Below are positions 36,202 through 44,122 of a DNA stretch of 64,000 bases, piece by piece. The translations under genes and the position numbers were made by a program. The stretch is from contig NZ_JAFJMJ010000001.1 in assembly GCF_017309385.1 (NCBI RefSeq), forward strand, positions 4,766,411 through 4,830,410. The letters are read 5' to 3'. Below the pieces are notes generated by a model. That model saw only the letters and a program-made list of their open reading frames with translations, did not search any database and was not told the origin of the DNA. Origin of the DNA: Amycolatopsis sp. 195334CR. Its GTDB lineage: Bacteria > Actinomycetota > Actinomycetes > Mycobacteriales > Pseudonocardiaceae. Positions within the stretch are counted from its first letter, which is position 1, and every line of letters starts with the position of its first letter.

Positions 36202-36869
36202 CGCACCACGTCGACGGAGAGCTGGTGCTTGCCGGCGACCGTGCAGGCGTCGTGCTCGAAGGGCACGAACATCGCCGCCGTGTCACCCGGCGCGTAGACG
36301 CGCAGGCCCCGCGAAAGGGCGGGCTGGCACTCGGTTTCGTCGTACACCCCGGCGTTGACCACGGTGAGCGGGCTGTCGGCGTGACCGCCCGGAGCGATCC
36401 GGACCAGTGCGCCCTGGTCGGCGGGTACGCGCTCGGCCGGGTCGCCGAGCTGGTGCCCGTCGTCGCCGGCCACGAAGGACACGCCGGGGCTGCCCTTGAG
36501 CGAGCACGCTTCGCCGGACTTGTTGGTGAACCGGAGGGTGAAGTGGTTCTGGTTCATTCCGGCGCCGCCCTCGTCGGGGACCAGGGAGAGGTCGAGGGAG
36601 GCCGCCTTGCACAGGCCTTCTGTGTGGGCGGTGGCCATCGAGACCGGTTTGGTGTCCATAGTGGACTCGTCCGGAGTGGACGGTGCCGGGGCCGGGCCTT
36701 GGGCTTGGGCTGGGGCCGGGTCTTGGGCAGCTGCTGGGGCTTGTGCCTGGGACTGGGGCGCGGGCTGGCCGCTGGTGCCGCACGCGGCCAGTGCGCCGGT
36801 GGCGCCGAGCGCCGCCGCGGTCATCGCGATCCGCCGGAAAGCACGGGTCCTGGTCGGCTGCTGGGTCAT
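36198..36869 (-). CDS. DUF4232 lipoprotein
   Basis: The protein has 223 residues. A lipobox ALAAC at about residue 30 follows a short hydrophobic segment. A Pro/Ala/Gln-rich linker precedes a beta-sandwich domain with LSLVPDEGGAGMNQNHFTL, NKSGEACSLKGSPGVSF and paired cysteines, as in DUF4232. These surface lipoproteins are common in actinomycetes and have no established function. The linker contains two of the recurring GTCC...GGAC 13-mers, 15 bases apart. Confidence 0.85.
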   Translation of the reverse strand: MTQQPTRTRAFRRIAMTAAALGATGALAACGTSGQPAPQSQAQAPAAAQDPAPAQAQGPAPAPSTPDESTMDTKPVSMATAHTEGLCKAASLDLSLVPDEGGAGMNQNHFTLRFTNKSGEACSLKGSPGVSFVAGDDGHQLGDPAERVPADQGALVRIAPGGHADSPLTVVNAGVYDETECQPALSRGLRVYAPGDTAAMFVPFEHDACTVAGKHQLSVDVVR

Positions 36870-36962
36870 GGCCGTTCCTCCTCGTTGTCCGTCGGAGCCT
36901 CACTTCGTAAGATGCGTGGTCCCCCGATCCGGTTGTGCTTTCCGGGATTTGCATGAAATAGG

Positions 36963-38162
36963 TCAAGATTTCGCAACCCGCGGCACGGCGGCTCCCGATT
37001 TGACCGCTTCGAGCGCATCGTCCCAGGGCATCGGCTCGCGCCTGCTCCCGTCGCGCAGGCGCAGGGCGACCTCGGCCCGCGCGGCTTCGCGGGCGCCGAT
37101 CACCGCCTGGAACGGCACCAGCCTGCCGTTTCGCACGCGTGCGCCGAGGCTGCCCTGTTCCTCGATCTCCGCCCGCAGACCCAGATCGACGGCGCGATCG
37201 GCGAATTCCCGTGCGCTGCCGGATGTGGCTTCGGAGATCGGCAGGACCAGCACCTGCACGGGCGCGAGCCACGCCGGGAACGCACCGCCGTGCCCCTCGA
37301 CCAGGTGCGCGACGGCGCGTTCCAGACTGCCGATGATGCTCCGGTGCACCAGCACCGGCCGGTGCTTCGCGCCGTCCTGGCCGACGTAGTGCAGGCCGAA
37401 CCGCTCCGGCTGGTGGAAATCGACCTGCACGGTGGACAGGGTCCATTCGCGACCGACGGCGTCGGCCAACTGCACGTCGATCTTGGGGCCGTAGAACGCC
37501 GCTTCCCCTTCGACGGCTTCGTAGTCCATGCCGTCCAGTGCTTCGCGCAGCACGGCTTCCGCCCGCCGCCACATTTCCGGTGCGGCGACGTACTTCCCGC
37601 CGGCACCGGGCAGGGAAAGGCGATAGCGGGCGGGTTTGAAGCCGAGGTGGTCGTAGGCCTGGCCGATCAGGTCGAGCGCCGCGCGGACCTCCGGTACGAC
37701 CTGTTCCGGCGCGCAGAAGATGTGCCCGTCGTTGAGCTGGATGGACCGCACGCGGGCCAGGCCGCCCAGCACGCCGGACGCCTCGGCCCGGTACATGCCG
37801 CCCAATTCGGCCAGGCGCAACGGAAGTTCGCGGTAACTGCGCCCGCGTGACCGGTAGATCAACGCGTGGTGCGGGCACAGGCTCGGCCGGAGCACCACCT
37901 GCTCCTCCCCGAGGTCCATCGGCGGGAACATGTCGTCGCGGTAGTGCGCCCAGTGCCCGGAAAGCTCGTACAGCTCCCGTTTCCCGAGCACCGGCGAGCA
38001 CGCGTGCCGGTAGCCGGAGCGGCGTTCGGCGTCGCGGAGGTACTCCTCCAGCGCGTGCCGGACGGCGGCTCCGGCGGGCAGCCAGTACGGCAGGCCGGCG
38101 CCGATCAGCGGATCGCCGCCGAACAGGCCCAGTTCGCGGCCGAGTTGCCGGTGGTCGTGCAT
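36963..38162 (-). CDS. Threonyl-tRNA synthetase lacking the editing domains
   Basis: The protein has 399 residues, against about 640-690 for housekeeping ThrRS. The TGS and editing domains are absent, and the class II core plus anticodon-binding domain remain. The zinc ligands are kept: Cys in LRPSLCPHH, His in NDGHIFC and His in LVHRSIIG. Motif 2 reads YRAE and motif 3 GSLERAVAHL. It has a strong GGAGGAG site and a Thr-rich leader peptide with a terminator hairpin upstream. Stand-alone catalytic ThrRS forms are known as drug-resistant copies in antibiotic clusters and as a zinc-responsive second enzyme in cyanobacteria. The former is my preferred guess. Confidence 0.93.
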   Translation of the reverse strand: MHDHRQLGRELGLFGGDPLIGAGLPYWLPAGAAVRHALEEYLRDAERRSGYRHACSPVLGKRELYELSGHWAHYRDDMFPPMDLGEEQVVLRPSLCPHHALIYRSRGRSYRELPLRLAELGGMYRAEASGVLGGLARVRSIQLNDGHIFCAPEQVVPEVRAALDLIGQAYDHLGFKPARYRLSLPGAGGKYVAAPEMWRRAEAVLREALDGMDYEAVEGEAAFYGPKIDVQLADAVGREWTLSTVQVDFHQPERFGLHYVGQDGAKHRPVLVHRSIIGSLERAVAHLVEGHGGAFPAWLAPVQVLVLPISEATSGSAREFADRAVDLGLRAEIEEQGSLGARVRNGRLVPFQAVIGAREAARAEVALRLRDGSRREPMPWDDALEAVKSGAAVPRVAKS

Positions 38163-38203
38163 GGTGGTCTCCTCCCGCCGGGGAACGGATGACCACGTGA
38201 CAA

Positions 38204-38227
38204 AGCCCGGGGCACCCGCCCCGGGCT
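38204..38227 (-). terminator. Attenuator hairpin in the thrS leader
   Basis: Perfect 10-base arms AGCCCGGGGC and GCCCCGGGCT with a 4-base loop are followed on the minus strand by TTTG. It lies between the Thr leader peptide and the ribosome site of the ThrRS gene. A further TGACCA/TGGTCA pairing can extend the stem. Confidence 0.75.
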
Positions 38228-38244
38228 CTGGTCACTGCAGGGAA

Positions 38245-38295
38245 TCAGCGCGCCGGGACAGTCTCCGGCGTCGTGGTGACGGCTGCGCGCTTCAT
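38245..38295 (-). CDS. Thr-rich leader peptide controlling thrS
   Basis: The 17-codon frame encodes MKRAAVTTTPETVPAR and a stop. Four of 16 residues are Thr, three in a row. An inner dyad, CGCCGG and CCGGCG, covers the codons just after the Thr run and can form the 1:2 pause hairpin. Its second arm (CCCGG) could instead pair with CCGGG of the terminator's first arm. Stalling at Thr codons when Thr-tRNA is scarce would then favour read-through into the synthetase gene. The ribosome site is weak (GTGGAA). Confidence 0.7.
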   Translation of the reverse strand: MKRAAVTTTPETVPAR

Positions 38296-38326
38296 GGGTT
38301 CCACGATATCCCCGGGTGCAACGGAA

Positions 38327-39199
38327 TTACCGCTGCGCCCACTGGAGCATGAACTTGCCCCACGGGTCGTCGGGCCTGCTGACCGCGATCGCCACCGCCA
38401 TGCCCCGGCACCAGGCCCACAGGCGGTCGCGGTCGACGCCGGGGATCCGCTCGCTCAGCAGAGCCACGTTCCGGCGCGCGGTTTCCTCGTCGGTGACCCC
38501 GTCGAGCGCCCAGTCGACCAGGTCCATGGTCTGGTCGCCCAGGCTTGGCCGAGGATCGATGGCGACCAGTCCGCGCCCGTCGCCCGCGCGCACGAGGTTG
38601 CCCGCGTGCAGGTCACCGTGCACCAGGCCGGGCGTGCCGCTGGACGCCAGTTCGAGGCAGGCCGCGCGGCCGTCGGCGAGCAGGCCGGGCAGGAAGTCGT
38701 ACGGCGGTAGCTGCCGCGCGCGGACGTCCATCAGGTCGAAGATGAACTTGACGCGTTCGGCCAGCGTCGGCAGTTCCGCGTCGTCCGGCGGGCCGACCCG
38801 GACCGCGGTCAGCAGCGGGGTGACCTCCTCGAGCGACCACGCGGAATCGGCCAGGGTTTCCGGGCTGGGCAACCATTCCAGCAGAACCGCGCCCCGGTCG
38901 GGCTCGGCTTCGAGGAGGTCGACCACCTGCCGGACGCCCGCCCAGCCGCGCAGCGCGACGGCCTCCTGCCGGGCGACCTCCGGATCGGGCGTCAGCTTCA
39001 GCACGGCGTGGCCGTGCTCGGCGGATTCACAGCGCAGCACCACGGAATTGCTGCCCGCCGGGAGCAGGTCGAGCGGGCGCAGGCCCCAGGCACCCGCGAA
39101 TTCGGCGATCAGCGCGTCCAGTTCGTCGCACCACGCGGCGGCCGCGGTGCCGAACCGCTGCACGAGGCGGGCACGCGACGAATCCGGTAGCACGATCAT
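38327..39199 (-). CDS. APH(6)/hydroxyurea-kinase-type phosphotransferase
   Basis: The protein has 290 residues of the streptomycin 6-phosphotransferase-like family: LLPAGSNSVVLRCES, AVLKLTPDPEVARQEAVAL, LVHGDLHAGNLV with catalytic Asp, and AIDPRPSLGD. Known relatives inactivate streptomycin or hydroxyurea. It starts seven bases after the glycosyltransferase stop, so the two are one operon, and the special ThrRS follows. Drug modification is likely, but the drug is unknown. Confidence 0.88.
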   Translation of the reverse strand: MIVLPDSSRARLVQRFGTAAAAWCDELDALIAEFAGAWGLRPLDLLPAGSNSVVLRCESAEHGHAVLKLTPDPEVARQEAVALRGWAGVRQVVDLLEAEPDRGAVLLEWLPSPETLADSAWSLEEVTPLLTAVRVGPPDDAELPTLAERVKFIFDLMDVRARQLPPYDFLPGLLADGRAACLELASSGTPGLVHGDLHAGNLVRAGDGRGLVAIDPRPSLGDQTMDLVDWALDGVTDEETARRNVALLSERIPGVDRDRLWAWCRGMAVAIAVSRPDDPWGKFMLQWAQR

Positions 39200-39206
39200 G
39201 CGGTCA

Positions 39207-40181
39207 TTATGGGAGGAACTCGGGCAACCGCTGAGCGATTTTCTCCGGCGACGGCATCGCGGCGATCTCCGCCTGTACCGATCGCGCGGCTTCCCGATAG
39301 CCGTTTTCCCTGGGGGACAGCAGTTTCCGCGCGTGGTCGGCAATCTCCTCGGTGGTGCCGGTGAGCCCGGCGCCGGCGGCGCTGACCGCGTCGGCGTTGG
39401 CGAACTGGTCGGCGCCCTGGGGCAGCAGCAGTTGCGGCACGCCGGCAGCGAGCGCGCCGAGGGTGGTGCCGCTACCGCCGTGGTGCACCACCAGGTCGGC
39501 GTGGGGCAGCAGGTCCGCCTGCGGCACCCAGGACCGGACGGTGACGTTGGCGGGCACGTCCCCGAGCTGGTCCGGCGTCACCCGTCCGGTGGCGACCACC
39601 ACCTCCGCGTCCAATGCGGCCAGTGCGTTCACGGCGGTGGTGAGCAGTTCCGCGGTGCCGAACGCGGTGCCCAGGGTGAGGTAGATCAGCGGTTTCGTGT
39701 GCTCCACCCGCCACGGTTCGGGTGGGGAGAACGGCACCGGTCGCACCGGGATGCGCCGGCCGTTGTCGAGGAAGTCCTTGTCCTGCAAGGAAGGCGGGCA
39801 GATGTCGAAATGCGGCCGGTCGGGGGCCACGGCCATCGGCAGTTCGAGGCCGATGCCGGGCGGGACCATCCGGCCGAACCCGTGCCAGATCCCCGGGATC
39901 CCGGCGCGGGTCGCGGCGATCGCGGCGCCGGGCAAGCCCCATTCGTGCACCACCAGGTCCGGCCGCAACCGGTCCAGTTCGGGCGCCAGGTCCTCGGCGT
40001 AGATCTCGTAGAAGGAGTCGGCGGGCCGGAACGGCCGCAACCCGTTCGCCGCGAGCGGGGCGTGGACCTCCTCACCGGCGGCGAAGTGCACCTCGTGCCC
40101 GGCCGCCCGCACGGCGATCGCCAGCGGGATGAGGGGATAGGTGTGACCGACCGACGCCAGGCTGGCGAAAAGCACGCGCAT
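39207..40181 (-). CDS. GT1-family glycosyltransferase (macrolide-transferase-like)
   Basis: The protein has 324 residues of GT-B fold: FASLASVGHTYPLIPLAIA at the acceptor domain, WVPQADLLPHADLVVHHGGS, and GVPQLLLPQGADQ, the nucleotide-sugar signature. It is shorter than typical 390-430-residue macrolide or antibiotic transferases. The N-terminal domain appears trimmed between residues 60 and 100. It may inactivate an antibiotic by glycosylation. The ECF42 gene ends nine bases upstream and the kinase follows by seven, which suggests one stress-driven transcript. Confidence 0.87.
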   Translation of the reverse strand: MRVLFASLASVGHTYPLIPLAIAVRAAGHEVHFAAGEEVHAPLAANGLRPFRPADSFYEIYAEDLAPELDRLRPDLVVHEWGLPGAAIAATRAGIPGIWHGFGRMVPPGIGLELPMAVAPDRPHFDICPPSLQDKDFLDNGRRIPVRPVPFSPPEPWRVEHTKPLIYLTLGTAFGTAELLTTAVNALAALDAEVVVATGRVTPDQLGDVPANVTVRSWVPQADLLPHADLVVHHGGSGTTLGALAAGVPQLLLPQGADQFANADAVSAAGAGLTGTTEEIADHARKLLSPRENGYREAARSVQAEIAAMPSPEKIAQRLPEFLP

Positions 40182-40190
40182 GGACCGAAC

Positions 40191-41441
40191 CTACGCGAGC
40201 GCGTCCAGTTTGCGCCGCAGGAGCCGTCGATCGGCTTCGGACCCGGCCAGCTCGATCGCCTGCTCGTAGGCCGTTCTGGCCTCGTCGATCCGGCCGAGCC
40301 GGTGCAGCAGGTCCGCCCGCGCGGCGGGGTAGGGGTGGTGGGTGCGCAGCAGCGGCTCGCCGGCGAGTTCGTCCAGCAGGGCCAGGCCCGCCTCCGGGCC
40401 GTCGCGCATGGCGATGGCGGCGGCGCGGTTCAGCGAGACCACCGGCGAGGGGGTGAGCTGCTGCAATACTTCGTAGAGCGCGACGATCTGCGGCCAGTCG
40501 GTGCTCGCGAGATCGGCGGCTTCGTCGTGCAGCGCGGCGATCGCGGCCTGGACCCCGTACGGGCCGGGCGGGCCGCCGGTCAGCGACGGCGGCACCAGCG
40601 CGCTGCCCTCGGTGATCATGGCGCGGTCCCAGCGGGTGCGGTCCTGGTCGTCGAGCAGCACCGGTTCGCCGCCGGGTCCGGTGCGCGCGTCGCGGCGGGC
40701 GTGGACCAGCAGCATCAGCGCGAGCAGGCCGGTGACCTCGCGTTCGGCGGGCAGCAGCCGGTGCAGGATCCGGGTCAGCCGGATCGCCTCCTCGGCCAGG
40801 TCGAGGCGTTGCAGGTCCGGGCCGGAACTGGCCGCGTAGCCCTCGGTGAAGATCGAGTACACCACCTGGAGCACGCCGGGCAGACGGTCCGGCAGCTCGT
40901 CCGGGGCGGGCACGCGGAACGGGATGCGGGCTTCGCGGATCTTCTTCTTCGCGCGCACGATCCGCTTGGCCATGGTGGCGGGCGGGACCAGGAACGCCCG
41001 TGCCACCTCGGGGGTGGTCAGGCCGGCGAGGCAGCGCAGCGTCAGGGCCGCGCGGTCCTCGGCGGGCAGGGCCGGGTGCGAGCAGGTGAAGAACAGTTGC
41101 AGGCGCTCGTCCGGCAGTTCGGCGTCGTGCTCGCCGGGGACCGGCGCCGCTGCCGCGCGGTCGGCCTCCACCTGCAGCACCGCGAGCCGGGTGGCGAGCA
41201 CCTGGTCGCGGCGGAGGCGGTCGACCGCGCGGCGGCGGGCGGTGGTCATCAGCCAGGCACCCGGCTTGGGCGGTACGCCCTCGACGGGCCAGCGCGCCAG
41301 TGCCACCTCGATGGCTTCGGAGGTGACCTCCTCGGCGAGGTCGAGGTCACCGAAGCGCCGCACGAGGGCGGCGAGCAGCCTGCCGTGCTCCTCGCGGAAG
41401 ACGGCTTCGATCGAGGACACAGACGACACCGGCGCGCTCAT
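40191..41441 (-). CDS. ECF42 RNA polymerase sigma factor
   Basis: The protein has 416 residues. Sigma region 2 (FREEHGRLLAALVRRFGDLDLAEE, split here) and region 4 (LTTPEVARAFLVPPATMAKRIVRAKKKI) occupy the first 190 residues. The long C-terminal TPR-like extension, with FTEGYAASSG and PVVSLNRAAAIAM, is diagnostic of group ECF42. This group has no anti-sigma factor and pairs with YCII/DGPF proteins, as here (5-base gap). A promoter motif matching the neighbouring hydrolase gene marks a likely local regulon. Confidence 0.93.
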   Translation of the reverse strand: MSAPVSSVSSIEAVFREEHGRLLAALVRRFGDLDLAEEVTSEAIEVALARWPVEGVPPKPGAWLMTTARRRAVDRLRRDQVLATRLAVLQVEADRAAAAPVPGEHDAELPDERLQLFFTCSHPALPAEDRAALTLRCLAGLTTPEVARAFLVPPATMAKRIVRAKKKIREARIPFRVPAPDELPDRLPGVLQVVYSIFTEGYAASSGPDLQRLDLAEEAIRLTRILHRLLPAEREVTGLLALMLLVHARRDARTGPGGEPVLLDDQDRTRWDRAMITEGSALVPPSLTGGPPGPYGVQAAIAALHDEAADLASTDWPQIVALYEVLQQLTPSPVVSLNRAAAIAMRDGPEAGLALLDELAGEPLLRTHHPYPAARADLLHRLGRIDEARTAYEQAIELAGSEADRRLLRRKLDALA

Positions 41442-41446
41442 CCGGA

Positions 41447-41788
41447 TCAGGCGTCGAAGTCGGCGACCGGCCGCACCACGATGGACCCGCCACCGCGGGA
41501 TCCCGGGCAGCGCGCCGCCCAGTCCAGCGCGACGTCGAGGTCCGGCACGTCGATGACGTAGAACCCGCCGAGGACCTCCCGGGTCTCGGCGTAGGGGCCG
41601 TCGGTCACCGTCCGCTTGCCCTCGGCGTCGACGCGCACCGTGGTCGCGGTGACCAGATCGGCCAGCGACTCGCCGGAGACCAGGATCCCGGCGTCGCGCA
41701 CCTCCTTGTCGTAGGCCATCCAGTCGGCCGGAGTGCAGTCCGGCTCGGTCTGCCCGGCGGCGGCCTGGATCAGCATCAGGTACTTCAT
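41447..41788 (-). CDS. YCII/DGPF-domain protein, partner of ECF42
   Basis: The protein has 113 residues: MKYLMLIQAA, then the DGPF-type signature TVTDGPYAETREVLGGFYVI. Such small dimeric proteins are nearly always encoded with ECF42 sigma factors and are thought to link it to an unknown signal or enzyme activity. It is the first gene of the operon behind promoter P1. Confidence 0.92.
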   Translation of the reverse strand: MKYLMLIQAAAGQTEPDCTPADWMAYDKEVRDAGILVSGESLADLVTATTVRVDAEGKRTVTDGPYAETREVLGGFYVIDVPDLDVALDWAARCPGSRGGGSIVVRPVADFDA

Positions 41789-41822
41789 GGTGTGCTCCTT
41801 AGCGGCTTGACTGCCCTCACTA

Positions 41823-41849
41823 CGAACGGGCCGGGACCGGATGGACAGC
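41823..41849 (-). promoter_or_regulatory. Putative ECF42 promoter P1
   Basis: The minus strand reads GCTGTCCATCCGG, seven bases, CCGTTCG. The -10 ends 34 bases before the YCII start. The same two boxes with identical spacing occur at P2. Confidence 0.65.
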
Positions 41850-41889
41850 CGCACCCGAAAAAAATTCTTCCACGTTCGAAAGCCGGGGG

Positions 41890-42792
41890 TCAGGAGCCGG
41901 GCATCGGGGCGTCGAGGAAGGTGGGGATGGCCGGGAGCAGGTGCTCGGTGCGGTCCACCAGGCCGATGTGCGAGGACCCCGGGACCACCAGCAGCTGCGA
42001 GGCGGGCATCGGCATCACGTCGCCCATCACGCCGCCGCCGAGGAGGCGGAACATTTCCACCGTGTGCTCCGGGGTGACGATGTCCGAGTCTGCGGCGATC
42101 AGCTGCACCGGGGCCTTGATCGCCCTGACCTGGTCGGCGGTCAGCTCCGGCATGCTCAGGTCGAGGTCCTTCGTCTTCTCCAGGAACACCGGCCAGTGCG
42201 CGGGATCCGGCGCCTTCGCCAGGTACTCCGCCTCGAACACGCTGCCAGCCAGGTCCTCCGGCTTCAGCTGGTCGATCCCGTCCAGCGTGCCGGGGTGCAG
42301 GCCCGAGTTGTTGTACGAGACCGCCGCCAGCACCAGCTTCCGCACCCGGTCCGGGTGCCGGACGGCGATCTGCAGCGCCACCGAGCTGCCCATGCTGTAC
42401 CCGAAGAAGTCCGCCTCGGCCAGGCCGAGGTGGTCGAGCAGGGCCACCGTGTCGTCGGCCATCCGCTCGATCGACAGCGGCTCGTCGCGGTCGGCGGTGT
42501 GCCCGTAGCCCTGCTGCTCGACCGCGATCACCTGCCGCGTCCGCGCCAGCTCGGGCATCAGCTTGCCGAACGACGTGGTGATGGTGGACAGCGAACCGTG
42601 CAGCAGCACCAGCGGCTGCTGTCCCCGCCCCTGCGTCTCGTAGTACATGTTCAGGCCGTTGACCTGGGCGTAGTTCCCCTGCGGCGGCGCGAGTCCTGGC
42701 TCGGCCGCCTGCCCGCCGCCACCCGACTGGCAGCCGGCGAGCAGCAGCACGGCGAGCGCCGCCGCGGTGGTGGGCCTGAACTTCGGGGTCAT
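41890..42792 (-). CDS. Alpha/beta hydrolase lipoprotein
   Basis: The protein has 300 residues. The lipobox LLLAGC lies near residue 21, followed by a Gly/Gln linker. The hydrolase core has VLLHGSLSTITTSFG (oxyanion hole), nucleophile elbow GYSMGS, acid in AADSDIV and His in PGSSHIG. It is therefore a surface-anchored esterase or peptidase-like enzyme. Its promoter P2 copies the ECF42 promoter P1, so it is probably switched on by the adjacent sigma factor. Confidence 0.88.
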   Translation of the reverse strand: MTPKFRPTTAAALAVLLLAGCQSGGGGQAAEPGLAPPQGNYAQVNGLNMYYETQGRGQQPLVLLHGSLSTITTSFGKLMPELARTRQVIAVEQQGYGHTADRDEPLSIERMADDTVALLDHLGLAEADFFGYSMGSSVALQIAVRHPDRVRKLVLAAVSYNNSGLHPGTLDGIDQLKPEDLAGSVFEAEYLAKAPDPAHWPVFLEKTKDLDLSMPELTADQVRAIKAPVQLIAADSDIVTPEHTVEMFRLLGGGVMGDVMPMPASQLLVVPGSSHIGLVDRTEHLLPAIPTFLDAPMPGS

Positions 42793-42831
42793 CGGGATCT
42801 CCTCCGGTCGCTGGCGGGTGCACTGAAGTGT

Positions 42832-42858
42832 CGAGCGGCACCCGCCCGGATCGACAGC
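42832..42858 (-). promoter_or_regulatory. Putative ECF42 promoter P2
   Basis: The minus strand reads GCTGTCGATCCGG, seven bases, CCGCTCG, 39 bases before the hydrolase start. It differs from P1 at two of the 20 box positions. Confidence 0.65.
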
Positions 42859-42883
42859 GCGCCGGAGGATTTCCCCGGAACGC

Positions 42884-44122
42884 TCAGAACTGCCCGCGGG
42901 CCAGCCCGATCAGCCGGTCGAGCACGTGCCCGCCGCTCGCCCGCAGTCCGTTGTGCTCGTACTCGTTGGTCAGCCACGGCCGCATGGTCGGCAGCAACCG
43001 CACGGTCTCCTCCGACAGCGCCCGGTCGACGTAGGCGTCCTCGGCGTAGATCGCCGCGGCGCAGGGCACCTCGCACTCCCGCAGCCGGTCGGCGTCGTAC
43101 AGCCGCGGCCACTCGTGCTCGGCGAGCAGTTCGGCCGCCTCGGTCAGCGGTGCCAGCCCGCGGTCGTCGGTGAAGGTCCACGGGAAGACATGCTCCCCGG
43201 AGAACAGGGTCACGTCGTCCTCATACTCGGCGGGCTGGACCCGCGCGGCCGACCACCGGGTGCGGTGCCCGTCGGCGTAGCAGGCCTCGTGGATCACCGC
43301 GTAGAGCGGGTTGCGGGCGTTGAACGGCAGCGCGGCGGCCACGTCGTGGGCGAAGGCCGGGGAGGCCGGGTCGCGTTCGAGCAGGTGGTGCAGGTGCTCG
43401 GCGCCGTCGCTCATCCCGAGCACGCTGCCCACCTGGCGGAACAGGCGCCCGGTCAGCGTCGAGCCGTTGGGCAGCACGACCTCGCCGGCGTCGAGCCGCT
43501 CGTGCAGCGCGCGCACGCGGTCGCGGTCACCGGGGTAGCGCTGGTAGTACCGGCGGTTGCGCTCGAGCACGGTGGCGAAGGTGGCGCGGTAGATCTCGTC
43601 GATGTGCCGGCCGACCGGCGGCACCCCGCCGGTGAACAGCGCCTCGCGCAGCCCCTCCGGCGCGGTGGACAGGTAGTTCAGCGTGCAGAAGCCGCCGAAC
43701 GACTGGCCGAGCACGCTCCACTTGTCCACCCCGAGCGCGCCGCGGATGAACTCGGCGTCACGCACGATCGAGTCCGCGCGGAAGTGCTTGAGGTAGTCGG
43801 CCTGCTGCCGCGGGGTGCGGCCGGGCAGCGTGCCGACCGGGGTGGATCGGCCGGTGCCGCGCTGGTCGAGCATCAGCACGCGGTAGTCGCGCAGCGCGCG
43901 GGCCAGCCAGCCGGGGGTGACCGGCGAGCCGGTCGGCCGGGGCGCCTCCTGGCCCGGTCCGCCCTGCAGGAACACCAGGAACGGGCGGTCGCGGCCGCCC
44001 GGATCGGCGACCTCCCGCGCGAAGACGGTGAGCTGCTCGCCATCGGGGTTGCCGTGGTCGAGCGGGACCTGGAACTCGTGTTCGGTCAGGACCAGTCCGG
44101 GGATGTGCACGGTTTCAGCCAC
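42884..44122 (-). CDS. Proline iminopeptidase-like S33 hydrolase
   Basis: The protein has 412 residues from a GTG at 44122. FLQGGPGQEAPRP forms the oxyanion hole, MLDQRGTGRSTPV follows, the nucleophile is in GQSFGGFCTLNYLS, and the His is in ASGGHVLDRL. This is the S33 family of proline iminopeptidases, which release N-terminal proline or related residues. The first 36 bases overlap the upstream nucleotide-kinase-like gene, so translation is coupled. Confidence 0.9.
   Translation of the reverse strand: MAETVHIPGLVLTEHEFQVPLDHGNPDGEQLTVFAREVADPGGRDRPFLVFLQGGPGQEAPRPTGSPVTPGWLARALRDYRVLMLDQRGTGRSTPVGTLPGRTPRQQADYLKHFRADSIVRDAEFIRGALGVDKWSVLGQSFGGFCTLNYLSTAPEGLREALFTGGVPPVGRHIDEIYRATFATVLERNRRYYQRYPGDRDRVRALHERLDAGEVVLPNGSTLTGRLFRQVGSVLGMSDGAEHLHHLLERDPASPAFAHDVAAALPFNARNPLYAVIHEACYADGHRTRWSAARVQPAEYEDDVTLFSGEHVFPWTFTDDRGLAPLTEAAELLAEHEWPRLYDADRLRECEVPCAAAIYAEDAYVDRALSEETVRLLPTMRPWLTNEYEHNGLRASGGHVLDRLIGLARGQF

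Noticed and set aside
36963..38300. T-box riboswitch before the ThrRS
   Set aside because: No T-box sequence or stem I-like architecture is visible. The Thr-codon leader plus hairpin explains the region better.
38316..41561. A very long open frame (over 1000 codons) on the plus strand
   Set aside because: It is antisense to four well-recognised minus-strand genes and shows only composition-driven His/Gly/Arg-rich sequence. Many similar opposite-strand frames (for example 20496-22802 and 14577-16400) were dropped for the same reason.
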